A DNA stretch of 64,000 bases. It comes from Nemertoderma westbladi (taxonomy: Eukaryota > Xenacoelomorpha > Nemertodermatida > Nemertodermatidae). The notes under the pieces were generated by a model, which made no database searches, had not been told where the DNA came from, and saw only the letters and a program-made list of their open reading frames with translations. Positions within the stretch are counted from its first letter, which is position 1; every line of letters starts with the position of its first letter. The position numbers and the translations under genes are program-made. The stretch spans positions 59,861-123,860 of the forward strand of contig JAUCBJ010000368.1 in NCBI GenBank assembly GCA_032718475.1, read 5' to 3'. Positions 9,601 through 18,669 of the stretch are shown here, piece after piece.

Positions 9601-10908
9601 GACGAGGTGGAACGTGTCGGTAACCAACAACATCTCCGACGGGATAGCGAGTTGATAACGCTGTCGCCACAACTCAACGAGGATGGGATCCTAGTAATGA
9701 ATTCTAGGGTGGGATATAACAACAGTATAGTCGTGCCACCGAAACCCATCATCATTCCCACAGGATCGCCTATAGTCCACCAGATCATATGGGACTCCCA
9801 CAAATCGATACTGCATGGGGGCACCAACCGAACCCTCACGGAGATAAGAAGGACCTATTGGGTCAAACAATTAAGGAAGAAGGTGAAAGCGGTAGTGGGA
9901 CAGTGTCAGACCTGCCGACGAGCGAAGAAGGAGCGAGCCGTACAGGAGATGGCGCCACTACCGGCGAGTAGGGTAAGACAGCACGACCCGCCATTTACAC
10001 ATTGCGGTGTGGACATGTTCGGGCCGATAAAGATCAAGGTGATGCGACACACGGAGAAACGCTACGGTATTATCTTCGTATGCAACAATACGCGGGCGGT
10101 AGGGATAGAACTCGCCCAAGATGCAACCGCATCAGCCTTCATTAACGCCTTAGAAAGGTTTAGGGACCGCAAAGGTGGGACGATCGCAGTGATATACAGC
10201 GACAACGGCACCAACTTTGTGGGCGCAGAGAGTGAGATGGCAGAGGCCTTAGACATCTTGGAGGGAGAAGAAGTCAGGGCGGCCATGAGAAGACGACAAG
10301 TGAAGTGGGAGAGAAGGACGCCGTATGCACCACATACATTAGGATGCGTCGAGAGACTCGTGGGCAGTTCAAAACGTCTAATGACGAAGCTGATGAACAC
10401 CCACATGGTCACTGAAGACGTCTTACGGACAGTACTTGCGAAGTGCGAGGGGATCATTAATAGCAGACCGCTATACCCGGAGAATGATGACCCTGAGTCA
10501 TTAGACGTGTTGACGCCTAGCCATTTCCTGATGGAAAGGCCAGCGACCATAGATATGCGGGGTGTAGACCCAGATGATATACACTCCCGCCAAAGTTGGA
10601 AAGTAGCTAAAGCAATTAGCGCAGAGTATTGGAGGAGGTGGGTAGAAGAATACCTACCCACGCTCCATAAGCGAAGCAAGTGGAGGAAGCCAAACAGGGA
10701 GTTGAGAGAGGGAGATCTCGTAATCGTCACGGATGATACTATCATCAACAACCAATGGCGGTTGGCGAGAGTCGTAGGCACCTACTCCGACGAGGACGGA
10801 AGAGTCCGATCGGTAGAAGTGCGGATAGGTGGAAAGATAGGTGCGAAGGACAGAAAAACCTACAGGAGAGCGGTAGGTAAATGCTGTCTCTTAGAAGGAG
10901 CACCTTAG
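6604..10908 (+). CDS. pol: Pol polyprotein of BEL element (protease, RT, RNase H, integrase)
   Basis: The frame is open from 6604; the first recognisable homology begins near 6660. Counting from 6670 (1412 codons): CCHC zinc knuckle CSRCVKSGHKAREC at 46-59; aspartic protease DSGA near 111; RT from ~380 with LRMVVDAS and the catalytic YVDD near 532; RNase H starting at FSDAS near 717 and with TDS near 793; integrase zinc finger H..H..CQTC near 1043-1083; integrase catalytic core with GVDMFG, YSDNGTNF and GCVERLVG supplying D, D and E. No internal stop. It makes cDNA and integrates it. All catalytic motifs are present, but gag is in another frame upstream. TTG at 6670 is not a credible start; in BEL elements gag and pol are usually one frame. 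Confidence 0.93.
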   Translation: MQLYSYQSPYDFGTNITAIRNALYKEGYDPKSKCQLHANALHKTMNCRYWQALPRQDQIDYASSNKICSRCVKSGHKARECQEKPVKFGQRRGQTMATSTVGAKKRGTVLLGVVPVRVIGEGNRSVTTLMLVDSGAAFTLVEEWVAEEIGLRTRPSRMAVTTISSKDEILEMRTGRCAIAAVAPGCDYGATIDPIQVIESININARRPTNIEVEQYKFLDNIDFSIPDVDVRKVSIIVGMDCPTAHERMQTVFGEDKQSDPVAILTPFGWTLSGPIKSKIPFRMSETSGCMFAGTMQEMGDEGAEEQLKRLLRQDFEGLKETGVGTSVEDKQALQSVEESMTCDEGRYTIGMVWKLPKIPLPDNRGMVLTRLRKLKQTLQRSPEKNEYIHKTIKKYVEKGWAVELPVDEPNTDRTYYLPLHVALDPKKGKLRMVVDASAKTDGKCLNDYLLEGPNIYNSGIEVLLRFRNGKHAFTCDIEGMFNQVRVTEEDSDSQRFLWYNGEEEPPVIPAYKMVVQNMGAKSSSFTTTMAVRDTVKGKEDRYSSRAVDMIRRGFYVDDGMESGNTVEEILETGREVRDILKGSGFNLTKFQSSSEEFIREIEDKKPESTMDNPTTAKGQDMAIKRTESQQKALGIVWDRKTDELKYQLSQEGADTHTKRGYVSYIARIYDPLGLASPLLVTGKQILKRVYKLKDEWDVEVPEDIKKQWSKWTGDLERMGTYNMPRVYFPDGNMTNLDLHMFSDASLEAYGAALYLVQREGPHKPRLAFSKAKSTPPDSASVPKLELTAARLGVRATAYLVDTIPNIVETHYWTDSMVVLGWLHNEKTRYPIFVANRVDEIRASTELERWHYCPTDENPADLLSRGVERHTFLKKEALWQHGPQFLSDREAWPPMRKVDPGSEVVSEGEEGDSEGEEIYSQMVREIRDVQPGRELCDNPTDKLLSYSSSWYKTKKLVAYWRAFGNFLAGVGKDKKTRTTIDLEGAAKAVIRYEQRKNYGDEVERVGNQQHLRRDSELITLSPQLNEDGILVMNSRVGYNNSIVVPPKPIIIPTGSPIVHQIIWDSHKSILHGGTNRTLTEIRRTYWVKQLRKKVKAVVGQCQTCRRAKKERAVQEMAPLPASRVRQHDPPFTHCGVDMFGPIKIKVMRHTEKRYGIIFVCNNTRAVGIELAQDATASAFINALERFRDRKGGTIAVIYSDNGTNFVGAESEMAEALDILEGEEVRAAMRRRQVKWERRTPYAPHTLGCVERLVGSSKRLMTKLMNTHMVTEDVLRTVLAKCEGIINSRPLYPENDDPESLDVLTPSHFLMERPATIDMRGVDPDDIHSRQSWKVAKAISAEYWRRWVEEYLPTLHKRSKWRKPNRELREGDLVIVTDDTIINNQWRLARVVGTYSDEDGRVRSVEVRIGGKIGAKDRKTYRRAVGKCCLLEGAP
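6606..6656. repeat. Perfect 23-bp palindrome with 5-base loop at the gag/pol junction
   Basis: Arm gcagttatattcgtaccaaa+gtc (6606-6628), loop cctac (6629-6633), and exact reverse complement (6634-6656). It carries the gag stop codon and the frame change. Templated inversion during replication or a hairpin copy error could produce it. Confidence 0.95.
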
Positions 10909-11015
10909 AGCGGAGTTAGAGTGGAGTTTAGTCGTCCAAGTTTGGACTGAGGGGGGTGGGATTGAGGGCGAGACGCCCTTCCCACACAAATAAAATAAAA
11001 ATAAAAATAAATAAA

Positions 11016-11995
11016 AGTTAGTTAGTTAGTAGGTACGTAGTACCTAGAGTTAGTTAGTCAGTAGGTACGTAGTACCTAGAGTTAGTTAGTTAGTAGGTAC
11101 GTAGTACCTAGAGTTAGTTAGTTAGTAGGTACGTAGTACCTAGAGTTAGTTAGTTAGTAGGTACGTAGTACCTAGAGTTAGTTAGTTAGTAGGTACGTAG
11201 TACCTAGAGTTAGTTAGTTAGTAGGTGCGTAGTACCTAGAGTTAGTTAGTTAGTAGGTATGTAGTACCTAGAGTTAGTTAGTAGGTACGTAGTACCTAGT
11301 TAGAGTTAGAGTTAGAGGGTACGTAGTACCTAGTTAGAGTTAGAGGGTACGTAATGCCTAGTTAGAGTTAGAGTTAGAGGGTAGGTAGTACCGATAGAGT
11401 TAGAGTTAGTAGGTACGTAGTACCTAGGTAGAGTTAGAGTTAGAGGGTACGTAGTACCGATAGCTAGAGTTAGTTAGTAGGTACGTAGTACCTAGTTAGA
11501 GTTAGAGTTAGAGGGTACGTAGTACCTAGTTAGAGTTAGAGGGTACGTAATGCCTAGTTAGAGTTAGAGTTAGAGGGTAGGTAGTACCGATAGAGTTAGA
11601 GTTAGTAGGTACGTAGTACCTAGGTAGAGTTAGAGTTAGAGGGTACGTAGTACCGATAGTTAGAGAGTTAGTAGGTACGTAGTACCTAGTTAGAGTTAGA
11701 GTTAGAGGGTACGTAATGCCTAGTTAGAGTTAGAGTTAGAGGGTAGGTAGTACCGATAGAGTTAGAGTTAGTAGGTACGTAGTACCTAGTTAGAGTTAGA
11801 GTTAGAGGGTACGTAATGCCTAGTTAGAGTTAGAGTTAGAGGGTAGGTAGTACCGATAGAGTTAGAGTTAGTAGGTACGTGGTACCTAGTTAGAGTTAGA
11901 GTTAGAGGGTACGTAGTACCGATAGTTAGAGAATTAGTAGGTACGTAGTACCTAGTTAGAGTTAGAGTTAGAGGGTACGTAGTACCATTAGTTAG
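11016..11995. repeat. Tandem repeat in the 3' non-coding part of the BEL element
   Basis: Begins as ~28-bp units of gttagttagtaggtacgtag plus tacctaga (about eight copies). It then grades into ~30-50-bp units built from gttagagttagag and ggtacgtagtacc with alternating accgatag and atgcctag variants. At least one multi-unit block (around 11330-11480 and 11520-11660) is itself duplicated. No coding potential. Confidence 0.9.
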
Positions 11996-12490
11996 AAAGA
12001 GAGAGAAAGAGGTAAAAGGGGTAAAAATAGGATATAGATATTAGATAGCAGTAAGTAGAGTTAGTAGCGAGAGGGGGGCATATGAGTGCAGCTGGATAAA
12101 TCGTGTGGCCACACGACGCATACTGCTGTACTGCATAGGCCCACTGAGTAGGCCAGAATATGGATCAGAGAATAGAATAAATCCATAGGCAGTAGTAAGT
12201 AGTAGGACAGTAGAATCAAAGCAAAATAAATAAATAAATAGAATAGGGCTAAAAATCGGAAAATAGTGGTAACACAAAGAAAGTCGTTCTAGAACATAAT
12301 AAAAGTAACGGACGGAAATTGTAAATTAGGCTGATTTACTAGCTCCGAAATTAATTAGATTAAATTAAGCTTGAAAGGCGCAGTTAAGTAGAAAAGTAGG
12401 CCATTATCGAACTGTAGGAAACATCTTAATACATCACTCATCTGTATTGCGCCTTGGTTTCGGGGACACTACGGACGCGAGTGCGACTGG

Positions 12491-13000
12491 ATGGGCGACG
12501 AGGAGAAGTTCACGAGGTTCGAGGAGTGGGCCGACGTCGGGGCCATGACGCGCCAGCGCATGAAGGCCCAAGAGTTCAAGTGGGGTTTCTTCCTCATAAA
12601 CCAGGAGACCCACATGGAAATCATAAAGCGAAGGTTACCGTTTACCTATCAAGAGGTAGCTACGGCGGCATCGTTCGCCGGAGTTATGAACACGCAACGG
12701 TACCTGGACAGGTGGACACCAGAGAACCGGAGGGAGTTTAGGGATTTCTTGGCGGAACACGTACCAAAGGCAATGAAGATGATCCTATGGGACGCCACAC
12801 GAGGGAAACAACCAGGCCATTCTGAGGGGCCACCGGCGAAGCGGTATCGGGCTTTAATAACACCAGCGCCCAAGGAGCCGACGACCGGGATCAGCAAGGA
12901 AGTGGCGGCAAAGGTCCGGAAGCAGAAAGCGGATGATGCCAGAGGAGCGGTGATAACCAAGAAACGGGCCAGGGAGGAGGACGTGAGGAGGTACAGATGA
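12491..13000 (+). CDS. Extra ORF of the BEL element between pol and 3' LTR, unknown function
   Basis: 169 codons from ATG 12491 to TGA at 12998-13000; the frame is also open some distance upstream. The first ~100 residues look like an ordinary folded protein (EEWADVGAMTRQRMKAQEF, then ETHMEIIKRRLPFTYQEVAT). The C-terminal third is Lys/Arg-rich and ends KKRAREEDVRRYR, resembling a nuclear-localisation or nucleic-acid-binding tail. No signal peptide or membrane segment, so it does not look like an envelope protein. It sits where env would lie in retrovirus-like elements. I do not recognise a family. Its codon use and lack of stops, in a region otherwise full of them, support it being real. It may need a spliced subgenomic RNA for expression; I see no decisive splice site. 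Confidence 0.6.
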   Translation: MGDEEKFTRFEEWADVGAMTRQRMKAQEFKWGFFLINQETHMEIIKRRLPFTYQEVATAASFAGVMNTQRYLDRWTPENRREFRDFLAEHVPKAMKMILWDATRGKQPGHSEGPPAKRYRALITPAPKEPTTGISKEVAAKVRKQKADDARGAVITKKRAREEDVRRYR

Positions 13001-13670
13001 GTTCCCGGAGGCGAGGGAATGAGACTGAGACTGGGACGTGGTGCGCCTGGAAGGCGCCGCATGTAACGTACGAACTATTAAGTATAAATTTAATTAATGC
13101 AAATAACTATATAAGTGCAATTCGTATGTACGTATGTAGTGATTAGCAGTAAAATACATACGTTTGGAGTAAGTACTATAGTCATACAACCTTTCTCAAT
13201 TAGCTACTGGGACTGGGGGACAATTGACTATGGCACTATGGACGAGACAACTGACAATTTCACACTTCTTGAGTGCGGCGGCACGAGAGGGGGGGGAGGT
13301 TCGTCAGGAGAGATAAAAACAGTCAAAGTGGACTTGAGAATCGGAATAAGAGTGTGAAGTGCGGAGAGAGTGCGAACGCAATTCTAGTGTGGGGGGGGGG
13401 AATGAGAGGCTGAGTAAGGGACGAGGAGGTCCGGGGGTATGAGAGAGTTAGGGTGAGAGTGAAGGTGAGATAGGGCGAAAGTGTTGGGGAAACAAAAATC
13501 GCGTGAAGAGGTGAGCGCGATCGGCCCGACATGAGACGCCAGGCGTAAAGGGTAGCGTTATCATACCCAGAGGGAGCGGCCCGGAAAGCCGACTCCGAGA
13601 GAAAAGATTTCCACCCCACACCCGATACTAGATCGGGATCCAGCGGGATTGTAGCGCACTTTTTTGGTTG
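13001..13670. other. 3' non-coding part of the BEL element
   Basis: G-rich on the plus strand, with several runs of 7-10 G. No convincing ORF on either strand; short frames here lack family-like composition. Confidence 0.5.
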
Positions 13671-13699
13671 ATGCTATCTTCTTACCGGGAAGATAGCAT
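13671..13699. other. Hairpin next to the polypurine tract
   Basis: atgctatcttc (13671-13681) pairs exactly with gaagatagcat (13689-13699), leaving a 7-base loop. It lies directly upstream of the G-rich tract. Confidence 0.8.
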
Positions 13700-13708
13700 G
13701 GGGGGGAG
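13700..13708 (+). promoter_or_regulatory. Polypurine tract of the BEL element
   Basis: gggggggag directly before the 3' LTR. This is where RNase H normally leaves the primer for plus-strand DNA. Confidence 0.8.
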
Positions 13709-14245
13709 TGTTAGCTTATTCAATCCCGCCAACACCCCATAAAGTTATTAGCCGATAAGCAATATTGGGAGCCACGAGATTGGGTAATTAACCAACTCGC
13801 GCCATCCCAATAAGAATGGGAAGGAAGCACACAATAGAGGGTCAGGGGCCAAACCCCTAACCCAAGGAGAACAGGTGGAGTGAACGGAAATACTCCACGG
13901 GGCGCCAACAAGGGTATTAACCAATCAGAGGGGGGAATGGCATCGATTGAGTAGCAGTAAGGCCACCGTGCAATATAACCAATAACCTATTAATCAGTGA
14001 TTCAGTTATCTCAGTGCAGCAGTGCTAGCGTAGGGTACAGCCAATTAGTTTAGTTAGGGGATCACGGGACTTTAGTTACCGTATCCCGCCTTGTACACAT
14101 TCACAACATATCTATATCTTATAACCTCCTATTATACACCGAACTTCAGAACTCAATTATCTTTACTTCACCCTTACACACGGCGGGGACGCGTGGACTA
14201 AATACCACACCGGATAAATCGGGATCCCTCCTGGATCCCGTCACA
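13709..14245 (+). repeat. 3' LTR, complete
   Basis: 537 bp from tgttagc to gtcaca. The last ~64 bp, from ggcggggacgcgtgg to ggatcccgtcaca, are absent from the 5' LTR. The end is supported by the gttgc duplication that follows and by the closely similar end (gacgcg..., cgggatc...tcccgtcaca) of the solo LTR at 25426-26105. An imperfect stem (attgggagccacgagattgg against ccaactcgcgccatcccaat) occurs in both LTR copies. Confidence 0.9.
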
Positions 14246-15774
14246 GTTGCTCGTTGTTGCTCATTGTTGCTCGTTGTTGCTCATTGTTGTACTTCATTAT
14301 TGCTCATTGTTGCTCGTTGTTGCTCATTGTTGCTCGTTGTTGCTCGATGTTTCTCATTGTTGCTCGTTGTTGCTCATTGTTCCTCATTGTTGGTCATTGT
14401 TACTCGTTGTTGTACTTTATTATTGCTCATAGTTGCTCGTTGTTGCTCATTGTTGCTCGTTGTTGCTCGTTTTTGCTCATTGTTGCTCGTTGTTGCTCAT
14501 TGTTCCTCATTGTTGGTCATTGTTACTCGTTGTTGTACTTTATTATTGCTCATAGTTGCTCGTTGTAGCTCATTGTTGCTCATTGTTGCTCGTTGTTGCT
14601 CATTGTTGCTCGTTGTTGATCATTGTTGTACTTTATTATTGCTTATTGTTGCTCGTTGTTGCTCATTGTTGCTCGTTGTTGCTCGTTGTTGCTCATTGTT
14701 GCTCGTTGTTGCTCATTGTTCCTCATTGTTGGTCATTGTTACTCGTTGTTGTACTTTATTATTGCTCATAGTTGCTCGTTGTTGCTCATTGTTGCTCGTT
14801 GTTGCTCGTTGTTGCTCATTGTTGTTCGTTGTTGCTCGTTGTTGCTCGTTGTTGCTCATTGTTGCTCGTTGTTGGTCGTTGTTGCTCATTGTTGTACTTT
14901 ATTATTGCTCATTGTTGCTCATTGTCGCTCGTTGTTGCTCATTGTTGCTCGTTTTTGCTCATTGTTACTCGTTGTTGTTCGTTGTTGCTCATTGTTGCTC
15001 GTTGTTGCTCGTTGTTGGTCGTTGTTGCTCATTGTTGTACTTTATTATTGCTCATTGTTGCTCGTTGTTGCTCATTGTTGCTCGTTGTTGCTCATTGTTG
15101 CTCGTTGTTGCTCATTGTTCCTCATTGTTGGTCATTATTACTCGTTGTTGTACTTTATTATTGCTCGCTGTTGCTCATTGCTGCTCATTGTTGCTCGTTG
15201 TTGCTCATTGTTGCTCGTTGTTGCTCATTGTTGCTCGTTGTTGATCATTGTTGCTCGTTGTTGCTCATTGTTGCTCGTTGTTGGTCATTGTTGCTCGTTG
15301 TTGATCATTGTTGCTCGTTGTTGCTCATTGTTGCTCATTGTTGCTCGTTGTTGCTCATTGTTGCTTGTTGTTGCTCATTGTTGCTCATTGTTGCTCATTG
15401 TTGCTCGTTGTTGCTCATTGTTGCTCGTTGTTGATCATTGTTGCTCGTTGTTGCTCATTGTTGCTCGTTGTTGGTCATTGTTGCTCGTTGTTGATCATTG
15501 TTGCTCGTTGTTGCTCATTGTTGCTCATTGTTGCTCGTTGTTGCTCATTGTTGCTCGTTGTTGCTCATTGTTGCTCATTGTTGCTCGTTGTTGCTCATTG
15601 TTGCTTGTTGTTGCTCATTGTTGCTCATTGTTGCTCATTGTTGCTCGTTGTTGGTCATTGTTGCTCATTGTTGCTCGTTGTTGGTCATTGTTGCTCATTG
15701 TTGCTCGTTGTTGGTCATTGTTGCTCATTGTTGCTCGTTGTTGGTCATTGTTGCTCATTGTTGCTCGTTGTGCA
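14246..15774. repeat. 9-bp minisatellite, right part
   Basis: Continues the gttgctcat/gttgctcgt array, beginning with the gttgc duplication. Variant blocks (gttgtactttattattgctca; tcctcattgttggtcattgttactc) recur about every 75-150 bp up to ~15160, giving a higher-order period. After that the array is more uniform, with a 45-bp super-unit near 15650-15760. Long open frames here are period artefacts. Confidence 0.92.
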
Positions 15775-15775
15775 T

Positions 15776-15929
15776 TTTAGCACCTACCCCTATTCCTCCA
15801 GATGCAATCATCTTGCATCCCTCACTGGAGAGTGATAGCCATTTTATCAAGGTGGTTCATGCGGAGGAGAAAATTACTGCTGAGAAGTTTAAGAGACTCT
15901 GTAAACATTGTACCAAAAGGAAGGATTGA
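15776..15929 (+). CDS. Possible terminal exon, unidentified protein tail
   Basis: The repeat array ends at a tgcattttag, an acceptable splice acceptor (AG at about 15779-15780). A short coding-like frame follows to a TGA at 15927-15929. It reads APTPIPPDAIILHPSL, then HFIKVVHAEEKITAEKF and a CKHC near the end. Composition is protein-like and quite unlike the array. It may be the last exon of a plus-strand gene or the tail of a transposon protein related in style to the ORF at the window start. I do not recognise the family. Confidence 0.4.
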
Positions 15930-16939
15930 TTGTTTAGAGTAGTAAACTTGATAGAAAGCGTAACTTTAGTGTATATTATAAACTCAAGTCCCACTTTCTA
16001 GGAGCGGTGTAAAATATTTTACGGCGAAATATATATTTTTTGCGAAATTCACTATCTACTTTAAACGCAGCAATCTCTCAAGGTTGTTGAGAACATATAA
16101 ACTTACGCCTTACTGTTTTTGATTTTGGTATACGGCTTTGAGTTGACGCATTGCACCACAGCTGCCTTGAACAGCCCATAAGCAGCACCCTGGTTCCTTT
16201 AACAGGCAGCCCCTGTTATATCAAAACAGTAATGTAAATATGTAAGTATGTAAATAACAGTGGCTCTATTAAATAATCTATTGTAATTATCATAACTCAT
16301 AACTCTGTATAGTATTTAAATCGCAGCATCTGAAATGAACTGATAATACTACATACATAGTTTGACCTCGTGTGAACATAGTTTGAGAGATTATATAGTG
16401 GAAATCAATCGAATAATATAAAGTAACCTACTTCTTATGCCGGTAGAGTTCAGTCTCCCACACACGGTGGGTCATACGCCGCACAAGACTGTCGTTTATC
16501 AATAGTTATATTTTAGTACAGGCTACCGAAATAATATAAGAAACTTAAATTAGCAGGTTAAACTGTTAATGGTCTAAAAGCGCAAACAATTTTGTTTTAC
16601 ACAATCGCTTTTTGTTGTTTCTCCCAATGACTCGTTATATTTACACTTCAAGCTCGATTTGATTTCCTTTCGACATTCCCGATTTTGTTAGACCTTTCAA
16701 CTGTGGTGATGGGTTCATTTATTTTGAAACCAGTTCTTATTTTTGTTACGTTTCATTTCCTGATACAGATATTTTCTTGCCGAAGCAGGCAGGATGCCGA
16801 ATGCGGTTAGTTATAATTAAATAAATTACTGTAAGCTCAACACAACTAGGCCTATATAAAGATTTTGTAAAGTAAAATGAAGTCGGCCTACACTGCCAAC
16901 AATACTAAACAGACCAGTGTGTTATTTTTGATTACTTAC
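15930..16939. other. AT-rich non-coding stretch
   Basis: No convincing exon on either strand. The rest of the calponin-homology domain encoded by the next exon should lie at lower coordinates on the minus strand, but I could not find it here. Confidence 0.4.
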
Positions 16940-17091
16940 TGTCCAATGTCGTTTGCCAAGGCAATGTTTTCTAGTCTGTTCTTGGGATTCAAATCTTCGT
17001 ACTTAAATGCACCCCCGAAATAACTGTGAATTAATGCACAGAAAGCCAATCCATCAGCCCAGGAAGATGTGAAATTGGTAATGTTGACATT
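16940..17091 (-). CDS. Exon of a calponin-homology (CH) domain protein, middle of the CH domain
   Basis: Minus-strand exon with acceptor tttttgtttag before 17091 and a consensus GTAAGT donor at 16934-16939. It encodes NVNITNFTSSWADGLAFCAL, then IHSYFGGAFKYEDLNPKNR and ENIALANDIG. The ITNFxSSWxDGLAFCALIH signature is diagnostic of the CH domains of the smoothelin/cytospin (SPECC1) group, which bind actin or act as adaptors. It joins in phase to the exon at 17233-17392. The last helix of the domain should be in a further exon. The bases are too short and split by splicing to appear as an ATG-started ORF. Confidence 0.88.
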
Positions 17092-17232
17092 CTAAACAAA
17101 AATAATGAAAAGGTGGTACTTAATGATATCCGATAATAATAATAATGGTATACTGATAATAATAACCTAAATGAATAACCTGAATGAATTTGCACAATAT
17201 ATAAATTTCGACCGTATTTCTGACAGACTAAC

Positions 17233-17392
17233 TCGGTAATGCCGAGTTTTATACTGACACCACTTCAGTAATTGAGCCTTTTTTTCAGAAAGACCTTTCG
17301 TATGATGGAGTTTGACCACAGGTCGTCTCGTCATTTCCATGGCTAGAACTTCCATTGACTTCAGCGGCTTTCGTTTGGATGATGGCGGCGCA
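17233..17392 (-). CDS. Exon of the same CH-domain protein, linker and start of the CH domain
   Basis: Acceptor tttattttacag precedes 17392 and donor GTTAGT follows 17233 (at 17227-17232). After one base completing a codon it reads APPSSKRKPLKSMEVLAMEM..., then KAQLLKWCQYKTRHYR, the usual first helix of smoothelin/cytospin CH domains (LLxWCQxKT). The exon ends in phase 0 and continues directly into the exon starting at 17091. The basic, Ser/Pro-rich linker before the domain also fits that group, where CH lies at the C-terminus. Orthology within the group cannot be decided from these two exons. Confidence 0.85.
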
Positions 17393-17533
17393 CTGTAAAA
17401 TAAACATATATTACAGTAGTCCTTTATTTCTTATACAGTATAAGGAATCAAATTTAAGTATCAGATCCCACACGAAAACTTTATATACCTGGGGCCGGTA
17501 TGATTAGATATAGTATGAAATACTACTACAGGG

Positions 17534-17795
17534 GTATTAGAAATAGAAAGGAGGGCGATGTCTTCCACAAAGTCGGTGCCTGTGGCTGTAGTTGCCGGAT
17601 ATCTACTACTTCAACGTTCTTGTAGTGTGAATCCCAGCCGTATCTTCAACCTTTGTGGCTGTCGTCATTGCGTAGGCCTAATACAAGTAGCCTACAATTA
17701 CTAATAGAAAGGGAGCCAATGTATCGCCTTGCATTTCGCCGGCGCCAGGATTGAGGAAAAACTCAGTTTCGCCATCTGGTGAGGGTACAGCTTAC
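17534..17795 (-). mobile_element. Degenerate LINE reverse-transcriptase fragment
   Basis: Clearly alignable by eye to the LINE at 43101-43335: shared runs include gtagttgccggatatctact, gtgaatcccag and gccatctggtgag. It carries indels that break the frame. Same orientation and family as the LINE inside the LDLRAP1 intron. Confidence 0.8.
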
Positions 17796-18400
17796 AAAAT
17801 GCATACGCAGTCATTTTTAAAAATTGTGTTTTATGTACCAAACCTTTACATTATTATTTTGAAAAAAGTTTAGTTTATAATGTTTTAAGGTGGATTGGCG
17901 TGGGAAAATTAACTTGAAAATTAAAATATTTATTCATGCGTTGCTCGGTTACCCTACTAACATTGAGGATCCGCTTTTTCTCTTGGATACAGACGTTCTA
18001 CGTGTTTTCGTGGAACCATCGGAACTTACAGTATTCTCCTCTTTGGTACTCTTTGTAACTGTGGTAACAAAACCGAATTATAACACAATTAGATTATTTT
18101 AAATTAGGTTATTGATAGTTAACACACTGTACGATCTATCTAAATAAGGTGGGTTGGTGGGACTGGAATCCCCCTCAATATTATTTCCTAATCCTAATGA
18201 GATAGCAAAAAATATGAAACAAAAATATTTTGAACTATACGTTACGTTTTAAGTTGAAATTTTGTTATTGTTTCGTTCAGGCAACCTGCTGTCGGCCAAC
18301 CAGTGGCAAGTCGAGGATGCGTAGTAGACCCCGGAATCAGTGTAATACATGAGAGGGTTCAGTTTGACTTCTAATATATTGGCATATTTTTGAACATCTA

Positions 18401-18610
18401 CTATCTCTCTATCTGGGCCTTCGCGAGGAGTAACTGCGATTCATACAGCTGTATTTCCTGTGATAGAATCTTCTCCCTCGTAGTAACTGCTGCCCGTTTC
18501 ACAATTCCACTGCTTCTCTTCTCAGGAGCAGCGGTTATTGCTGGGGTTAGAACCTCCAAATTAACATTGTCACCGACCACTACTACTGGTTGTGTTCTCT
18601 TCAATATCAC
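18401..18610 (-). CDS. Possible exon, Ala/Gln-rich helix at the C-terminus
   Basis: A 69-codon minus frame ending in a TAG. Residues include LEVLTPAITAAPEKRSSGIV and REKILSQEIQLYESQLLLAK, which predicts an amphipathic helix like those at the end of SANT/Myb-type transposon accessory proteins. Possible acceptors exist upstream (aataaatag, gatattgaag), neither strong. It may be an exon of the CH gene or a transposon-derived frame. Confidence 0.28.
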   Translation of the reverse strand: MILKRTQPVVVVGDNVNLEVLTPAITAAPEKRSSGIVKRAAVTTREKILSQEIQLYESQLLLAKAQIER

Positions 18611-18669
18611 AGAGAACTATTTATTACCTTATTTAAACAAACATAATTTTTTACATGATCTACTGTAGA

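Larger units (their letters stand above)
2412..14245 (+). mobile_element. BEL/Pao LTR retrotransposon
   Basis: An 11.8-kb element bounded by direct LTRs starting tgttagc and flanked by a 5-bp duplication. Order: LTR, long gag region, pol (zinc knuckle, protease, RT, RNase H, integrase), non-coding tandem repeat, extra ORF, polypurine tract, LTR. This domain order with a DUF1759-like gag and a YVDD RT is typical of BEL/Pao. The LTRs look identical over the ~472 bp both retain, so insertion is recent. Defects: the 5' LTR end is missing, gag changes frame at G-runs, and a palindrome with a stop separates gag and pol. Described as found; no repaired reading is offered. Confidence 0.93.

Noticed and set aside
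14264-15835. Long Cys/Leu/Ser-rich ORFs in the 9-bp array
   Set aside because: All three frames are open because the 9-bp unit lacks stops; no independent coding evidence.
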